Under the pieces are notes generated by a model. That model was not told where the DNA came from, ran no database searches, and saw nothing but the letters and a program-made list of their open reading frames with translations. DNA of 49,182 nt from Deltaproteobacteria bacterium HGW-Deltaproteobacteria-8 (GTDB lineage Bacteria > Desulfobacterota > Desulfovibrionia > Desulfovibrionales > Desulfovibrionaceae), in contig PHAR01000004.1 in NCBI GenBank assembly GCA_002840405.1, forward strand, positions 235,036 to 284,217, written 5' to 3'. Shown one piece after another: positions 43,688-49,182 of this stretch. Each line of letters opens with the position of its first letter. Within the stretch, counting starts at the first letter, position 1. Both the position numbers and the translations under genes were made by a program.

Positions 43688-45166
43688 ATGACCGGCCACA
43701 CGCACCCGCAGTCCGCCACGGCCCCGTCCCGGGAAGGCTCGCTGCTAAACTTCTTCCGCTCCATCAAGGGCAAGATGTTCCTGGTCTTCGCCCTGACCTT
43801 CCTCTCGGCCGGGCTTTTGACCGCGCTGAACCTCTGGACCATGGACACGGTGAAGAGCCGCCTGCTCATGGGCGAGCGCTACGAGTACCTCCTGGAGAAC
43901 ATCCTGGAGGTGCGGCGCTTCGAGAAGAACTTCCTGCTTTACGGCGACGGCGCAAGCATCGAGGAGGGCAACAGCTACCTGAAACGCGTGGGCGAGCTGG
44001 TGGCCGAGCTGGCCCCGGACATCGCGGACGTGGCCGGGCAGCAGGGTCTTCAGTCGTTCCAGGAGGCGCTGCGGGCCTACGAGGCCTCGGTGCGCTCCTT
44101 TGCCGCCGGAACCCGGCCCAACCGCGAGGAGGTGCGCTCACGCGGGAAGGCGCTTGTGGATTTCGCCCAGAAGATCATCCAGACCAAGCGCACGCGCATC
44201 CACCGCACCCTGGCCCGGGCCTCGGTGCTGCCCTTTGCCTACCTGGGCGTGTTCCTGCTGCTCATGGTGGTCATCATCAAGCTCATCTCGCGCGGCATGC
44301 TGCGCCCGCTGGACGTCATCCGCGTGACCACCGAGCGCGTGGCCCGGGGCGACTTCAGCCCCATCCCGCCGAGCCCCGGCCAGCTGGGCGAGATCGCCGG
44401 GCTGGTGGGCGCCTTCAACCGCATGGCGCACGAGCTGGAGGCCAACCAGGAGGACCTGCTCCAGGCCCGCAAGATCGCCGCGCTCGGCACCTTCACTGCG
44501 GGCATCGCGCATGAGCTGAACAACCCGCTGAACAACATCTCCCTCACCGGCGAGGCCTTCATGGAGGTCCACGGCGAGGAGCTCGACGCCGACGGCGCAG
44601 AGATGATCGACGACATCATGGCCCAGGCCGAGCGCGCCAGCGAGATCGTCAAGAACCTGCTGGACTTCTCGCGCACGGAGCACCCGACCTTCAGCCCCCT
44701 GGCCCCGGAGGACATCGCCCGGAGCACGGTGGCCCTGGTGCGCAACCAGGTCATGCTCTCCGGGGTGCGCCTGGAGATGCAGATCCCCGACGGCCTGCCC
44801 GCCATCATGGGCGACCTGCGCACGCTGCAGCAGGTGTTCATGAACCTGTTGCTGAACGCCATGCAGGCCACCCCGCCCGAGGGCGTCATCAGCCTGCGGG
44901 CCGCCAACGCACCGGGCGACTTCGTCCGCTTCGAGGTGCGCGACACCGGCTCCGGCATCCCGCAGGGGGCCCTGCAGCACATCTTCGAGCCCTTCTTCAC
45001 CACCAAGGAGGTGGGCCGGGGCACGGGCCTGGGCCTGGCCGTCACCTACGCCATCATCAAGCGGCACAACGGCCGCATCGACGTGAAGAGCGAACCGGGC
45101 CAGGGCAGCGTGTTCAGCGTGTACCTGCCCAAGGCCACGGCCCAGGACAAGGACCAGAGTCCATAA
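43688..45166 (+). CDS. Sensor histidine kinase with periplasmic helical-bundle domain (module 2)
   Basis: A 492-residue membrane kinase. A ~20-residue polar N-terminus precedes TM1 at ~30-50. The periplasmic helical bundle has ILEVRRFEKNFLLYG. TM2 is at ~180-202 (LPFAYLGVFLLLMVVIIKLI), then HAMP, HisKA with phospho-His in GIAHELNNPLNNIS, N box (FMNLLLNAMQAT), DTGSGI and GRGTGLGL. It is paralogous to the kinase at 16446-17918 in every domain. The ATG at 43688 is used here; an in-frame TTG at 43682 lies closer to the AGGAGAACGA site and may be the true start. The sigma-54 activator follows 12 bp later, so they are a cognate pair. Confidence 0.9.
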   Translation: MTGHTHPQSATAPSREGSLLNFFRSIKGKMFLVFALTFLSAGLLTALNLWTMDTVKSRLLMGERYEYLLENILEVRRFEKNFLLYGDGASIEEGNSYLKRVGELVAELAPDIADVAGQQGLQSFQEALRAYEASVRSFAAGTRPNREEVRSRGKALVDFAQKIIQTKRTRIHRTLARASVLPFAYLGVFLLLMVVIIKLISRGMLRPLDVIRVTTERVARGDFSPIPPSPGQLGEIAGLVGAFNRMAHELEANQEDLLQARKIAALGTFTAGIAHELNNPLNNISLTGEAFMEVHGEELDADGAEMIDDIMAQAERASEIVKNLLDFSRTEHPTFSPLAPEDIARSTVALVRNQVMLSGVRLEMQIPDGLPAIMGDLRTLQQVFMNLLLNAMQATPPEGVISLRAANAPGDFVRFEVRDTGSGIPQGALQHIFEPFFTTKEVGRGTGLGLAVTYAIIKRHNGRIDVKSEPGQGSVFSVYLPKATAQDKDQSP

Positions 45167-45178
45167 GGGAGAGCTTTG

Positions 45179-46525
<1,347 letters not shown>

Positions 46526-46739
46526 CGCGCGGGCCAGGGCGGGGCCTCCCCGGGGTCGTCTCGTGGACGGCCTTGCCGCAGCCCCCCCAAAGCTGTATGG
46601 GTAATACTTGAAGCCCGGCGCCCCTGGCCCGGAATGAAACACCGCGCTCTTCCAGAGGGCGACCCCAGACGCGCACCCCCAGGCGCACAAACAGTGGCGA
46701 AGCGGCGCGAGACGCCGTCCACCCACCGGAGTTCCAGCC
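46526..46739. other. Intergenic gap before the DksA/TraR-type gene
   Basis: 214 bp, very GC-rich. No convincing terminator after the activator gene and no clear promoter were seen; GGTAATACT near 46591 could be part of a -10 region. Confidence 0.35.
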
Positions 46740-46985
46740 ATGGCCAACGAAGCAGACCGCGCCCAGATCCACGAGGAGACTTTCCGCGCCGCCTCCCTTG
46801 CGCGCACCAAGAACGCCACCGGGCCGGAGCCGCTCGTCATCGACGGCCAGGTCTGCTGCGCGAACTGCGAGGAGCCCATCCCCGAGGCCCGGCTCAAAGC
46901 CCTCCTCGGCGTGGGGTTGTGCGTGAACTGCGCCGAAGAGGGCGAAGCGGCGGCAGAAAAGGAAGAAGAGAAAGAAGAAGAATAG
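46740..46985 (+). CDS. Small DksA/TraR-type C4 zinc-finger protein (81 aa)
   Basis: Contains the DksA/TraR C4 finger: VCCANCEEPIPEARLKALLG followed by GLCVNCAEE, which binds one zinc. The N-terminal part is short (~38 residues) compared with the coiled-coil of DksA, and the tail is an acidic run (EKEEEKEEE). Such small TraR-like proteins may bind the RNA polymerase secondary channel, although without the long coiled-coil the role is uncertain. CCGGAG precedes the ATG. It is followed by a strong terminator and appears monocistronic. Confidence 0.85.
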   Translation: MANEADRAQIHEETFRAASLARTKNATGPEPLVIDGQVCCANCEEPIPEARLKALLGVGLCVNCAEEGEAAAEKEEEKEEE

Positions 46986-47021
46986 GCACCAGGGCCTGCG
47001 CCCTGCTCTCTGCCAAGAATA

Positions 47022-47056
47022 GCCTCCTGCGAAAATCAACCGCAGGGGGCTTTTTT
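47022..47056 (+). terminator. Rho-independent terminator after the zinc-finger gene
   Basis: A 10-bp stem GCCTCCTGCG / CGCAGGGGGC (one G-U) with a 9-nt loop, followed by six T residues. Confidence 0.88.
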
Positions 47057-47125
47057 CTTTGGGGGAGTCCCGCCATAGGCAAAGGGAGGCGGCACAGGGG
47101 TGCACAAATCCCACCCACAACGAAA

Positions 47126-47155
47126 AGCCCCTTACGACTTCCATCGTAAGGGGCT
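47126..47155 (-). terminator. Perfect 12-bp hairpin with a T-rich side on the minus strand
   Basis: AGCCCCTTACGA / TCGTAAGGGGCT with a 6-nt loop. On the minus strand it is followed by TTTCGTTG. It sits just beyond the tRNA-like 3' remnant at 47166-47187, the normal position for a tRNA terminator. Confidence 0.7.
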
Positions 47156-47165
47156 GATCTTTCAG

Positions 47166-47187
47166 GTGGCGAGGGAGAGAATTGAGC
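47166..47187 (-). other. Degenerate tRNA 3'-end-like remnant
   Basis: On the minus strand GGCTCAATTCTCTCCCTCGC followed by CACC resembles a T-arm plus acceptor end of a tRNA (GGTTCRAATC...GCCACC), but the T-loop is altered and no D-arm or anticodon arm is recognisable upstream. A terminator follows directly. I interpret it as a leftover tRNA end, possibly an old attachment site. The rest of 47188-47296 shows no gene. Confidence 0.35.
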
Positions 47188-47296
47188 CCCCCACACGGGG
47201 GGGCCTGCCGAGCACGGATATGCGGGTGGGCGCCAGTGGCGTTTTGCTCTGGGCTCGTGGGGAAGAGTCTGGGGACGGCCTAGAGGCCAAAGAAAA

Positions 47297-47324
47297 AGGC
47301 GGTCAGGATTTCTCCTAACCGCCT
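47297..47324 (-). terminator. Terminator on the minus strand beyond direct repeat 1
   Basis: AGGCGGTCAGGA / TCCTAACCGCCT (12 bp, one G-U, TTTC loop). On the minus strand the stem is followed by TTTTTCTTT. It lies ten bases beyond the tRNA-Glu-like repeat, as a tRNA terminator would. Confidence 0.8.
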
Positions 47325-47333
47325 GTATTCTCT

Positions 47334-47376
47334 TGGCGTCCCCAGGGGTGGGCGAACCCCCGTTACCGGCGTGAGA
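47334..47376 (-). repeat. Direct repeat 1: tRNA-Glu 3'-half-like sequence (att-like)
   Basis: 43 bp, 40 identical to the copy at 49016-49058. On the minus strand it reads TCTCACGCCGGTAACGGGGG then TTCGCCC and ends ACGCCA. This corresponds to the anticodon loop (CUC), 3' anticodon stem, variable loop, T-arm and CCA end of tRNA-Glu. The T-loop TTCGCCC departs from TTCRANY, and the 5' half is missing, so it is not a functional tRNA. Confidence 0.72.
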
Positions 47377-47513
47377 GGACACGGAACCAAGCGCACTTCC
47401 CGTCTTAACCCGCATTTCACTGCGCTTCGGCGCAGGTCGTCGTAGCAGGATGCGGAGTTTTTTACGTCCCAGTTTACGTCCGGGGGATAAGTGCTTTGGG
47501 TTCGGTCTTTCCG

Positions 47514-48863
47514 TCAGTGATTGCGTCGTCTTGAAGATGCATCTGCAGCCATGCGCAAAACAAGATATCCGAATACGCCTGCCACAACTGAGGCTATGAG
47601 AACCGCGACTTTGGCCAGTTCTAGGTGTTGGGGTTCGTTTCCGAAGGCCAGGTTGGCAATGAAGATGGACATGGTGAAGCCGATTCCTGCGAGACAACTC
47701 GCGCCGTACAGTTGTATGATACCAGTTTTACTCGGGAAGGAGGCCCAACCCAACCGGTTGACAAGCCAGCATATTCCCGTGATGCCGACCTGTTTGCCAA
47801 TGATCAATCCTGTAATGATTCCGAGTGCTTCGGGATGGAGCACCCGAGCGGCAATGCCTCCTGGTATGGCGACTCCGGCGTTTGCCAGGGCAAACAGCGG
47901 CATGATGCAAAAGGACACCCACGGATGCAGGGCGTGTTCGATGTTCTGCAAAGGAGTGGTCGCCGCCGCATGCGCGTCTTCCAACGCATGGAGGGCTGCA
48001 TGCTGCTCCTTGTTCGTGAGCACGGTCTTCCCAGGAGTGATGGCATTTTCAAAGACAATGGCCGTATTCCGCAGTTCCTCAACAAAGCTGGAACAGTCCA
48101 TCTTGGTGCTGGCAGGAATGGTCATGGCAGCCAAAACTCCGGCCATGGTCGCGTGGATGCCGGACTTGAGGAAGGCCAACCAGACGACGATGCCCAGCAG
48201 GAGATAGGGCAGGGAGGAGCGCACTCCCCATCGCGTGTTGAGCAGTGCCATGATCGCGAGAGCACCGACGCCTACGGCCAAGACCGTCAGATTGAGCTTG
48301 GCCGTATAGAACAGGGCGATGACCAGAATGGCACCAATATCGTCGACGATGGCAACAGCAGTGAGAAATAGCTTCAAGCCGGTGGATGCGCGCTTGCCAA
48401 GCAAGGAGAGGACACCCAGGGCAAAGGCGATGTCCGTGGCCATGGGAATGCCCCAGCCTTTGCTGGTGGGTTCTCCAGTATTGATGACCGCGAAGAGGAT
48501 TGCCGGGACGACCATTCCGCCCAAGGCTGCGGCTATGGGCATGACTGCCTCACTCGGGGTGGAAAGGCCTACGACGAGGAATTCTCGCTTGATCTCCAAG
48601 CCTACCACGAAGAAGAAGATAGCCATCAAGCCGTCATTGATCCAAAGGAATGCACCTTTGGAGAGAGTATATGGGCCGATTCCTATTGTTATGGGGGTCT
48701 GCCAGAGGGCGTGATAATTTGCGGCCCAAGGGGAATTGGCCCAGACGAGGGCAACAATCGTGCAGACGAGCAGAATGATGCCGCCCGCGACCTCGATTTT
48801 GAAAAAGGCTTCGAATGATTTGAGCAAGGTCGAGCTGGATGTGTCCGGTTGGGGCTTGTCCAT
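47514..48863 (-). CDS. nhaA: NhaA Na+/H+ antiporter
   Basis: A 449-residue integral membrane protein with the NhaA signatures: WINDGLMAIFFFVVGLEIKR (TM2), PMATDIAFALGVLSLLG (Asp equivalent to E. coli D133), FLTAVAIVDDIGAILVIA (Asp pair equivalent to D163/D164) and CLAGIGFTMSIFIANLAF. It exchanges Na+ (or Li+) for protons across the inner membrane. A central loop (LTNKEQHAALHALEDAHAAA) is longer than in E. coli NhaA. AGGAGG precedes the ATG at 48863; the open frame further upstream is not coding. Its codon and base composition is visibly less GC-rich than the neighbours, and it is flanked by direct repeats, so horizontal acquisition is likely. Confidence 0.94.
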   Translation of the reverse strand: MDKPQPDTSSSTLLKSFEAFFKIEVAGGIILLVCTIVALVWANSPWAANYHALWQTPITIGIGPYTLSKGAFLWINDGLMAIFFFVVGLEIKREFLVVGLSTPSEAVMPIAAALGGMVVPAILFAVINTGEPTSKGWGIPMATDIAFALGVLSLLGKRASTGLKLFLTAVAIVDDIGAILVIALFYTAKLNLTVLAVGVGALAIMALLNTRWGVRSSLPYLLLGIVVWLAFLKSGIHATMAGVLAAMTIPASTKMDCSSFVEELRNTAIVFENAITPGKTVLTNKEQHAALHALEDAHAAATTPLQNIEHALHPWVSFCIMPLFALANAGVAIPGGIAARVLHPEALGIITGLIIGKQVGITGICWLVNRLGWASFPSKTGIIQLYGASCLAGIGFTMSIFIANLAFGNEPQHLELAKVAVLIASVVAGVFGYLVLRMAADASSRRRNH

Positions 48864-49015
48864 CGGACCTCCTGGAGAGGATTTTCTCTCATTGTGCCAA
48901 GGTTGAGGACTTGATGCAACGCTCTTTGACAATGAGCTGTATTCAAGATGCAAAAACCCAGAAACCGCCTTGCGCGGTTCCTGGGTATCCAATCGGAATA
49001 ATTCTCTTTTGACGC

Positions 49016-49058
49016 TGGTGCCCCCAGGGGGGGGCGAACCCCCGTTACCGGCGTGAGA
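49016..49058 (-). repeat. Direct repeat 2: tRNA-Glu 3'-half-like sequence (att-like)
   Basis: Second copy of the 43-bp repeat, with differences only at positions 4, 6 and 16. On the minus strand it ends CTGGGGGCACCA. The sequence to its right (minus-strand upstream) does not form a matching 5' anticodon stem or a D-arm, so this too is a fragment. ATTCTCTT lies to the left of both copies. 49059-49182 holds no gene that I can see. Confidence 0.72.
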
Positions 49059-49182
49059 ACCCGACGAGGGGTCTTGCTACCTCCGTGGACACTGGTACCA
49101 ATTCCGACAAGACGATCTGCCCCGGTGGATGATCAACACCTCACGGTCTATCCCACAAGCTAACGCTGCTTCACGGGCAAAG

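Noticed and set aside
49016-49182. 3' part of a tmRNA gene on the minus strand at the right edge
   Set aside because: The 3' end matches tRNA-Glu better (CUC anticodon loop, GCCGG stem, variable loop), and no tag-peptide coding segment is visible; more sequence to the right would settle it.

Overview
The window looks like chromosome of a high-GC sulfate-reducing bacterium of the Desulfovibrionaceae type. The main clues are a complete set of genes for the Tmc transmembrane redox complex, including its acidic tetraheme cytochrome c3, a cysteine synthase fused to a degenerate cysteinyl-tRNA synthetase, many His/Asp two-component proteins, and sigma-54 activators. No complete rRNA or tRNA gene and no CRISPR array was seen.

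Layout. 1-8.3 kb is mostly housekeeping and envelope: a caspase-like protein cut by the left edge, a scrap of glycerate kinase, a small membrane protein, the cysteine synthase fusion, a divergent DUF115/motility-associated-factor-like protein, a PAP2 phosphatase, a PMT/ArnT-like glycosyltransferase and a BON lipoprotein. 8.5-18 kb is accessory module 1: a minus-strand operon (58-aa protein, Usp-like protein, small membrane protein, TauE/SafE transporter), a divergent Lon protease with a receiver domain spliced between its helical region and its AAA+ ATPase, SelO, and a convergent NtrC-type activator plus histidine kinase. 18.2-31.3 kb is the Tmc region: an Rrf2-receiver fusion regulator divergent from tmcDCBA, followed by a heme-c-motif histidine kinase, a receiver-kinase hybrid, a conserved hypothetical protein, a two-domain Usp, two stand-alone receivers and a second receiver-PAS-kinase. 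31.7-32.8 kb holds a SHOCT protein and a metallophosphatase.

32.9-46.5 kb is the most unusual part, module 2. A seven-gene minus-strand operon (Usp, TauE/SafE, TIGR02186-type protein, PEP-synthase-like protein 1, receiver, PEP-synthase-like proteins 2 and 3) lies behind a consensus sigma-54 promoter. It is divergent from a histidine kinase and a sigma-54 activator that are paralogous to those of module 1. The three PEP-synthase-like proteins keep the phosphohistidine domain but have no recognisable PEP/pyruvate barrel; they share instead a C-terminal domain I do not recognise. One of the three has lost the ATP-binding signature. This is the best candidate for an undescribed phosphotransfer system.

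46.7-49.2 kb ends with a DksA/TraR-type zinc protein and then a scar: a tRNA-like 3' remnant and a lower-GC nhaA gene between two 43-bp direct repeats that resemble the 3' half of tRNA-Glu. That pattern suggests accretion of integrative elements at a tRNA gene.

Modules 1 and 2 look like divergent copies of one plan: Usp-like protein, TauE/SafE protein, a kinase with a similar periplasmic bundle, an NtrC-type activator, and one extra receiver-bearing effector whose receiver resembles that of the local activator.
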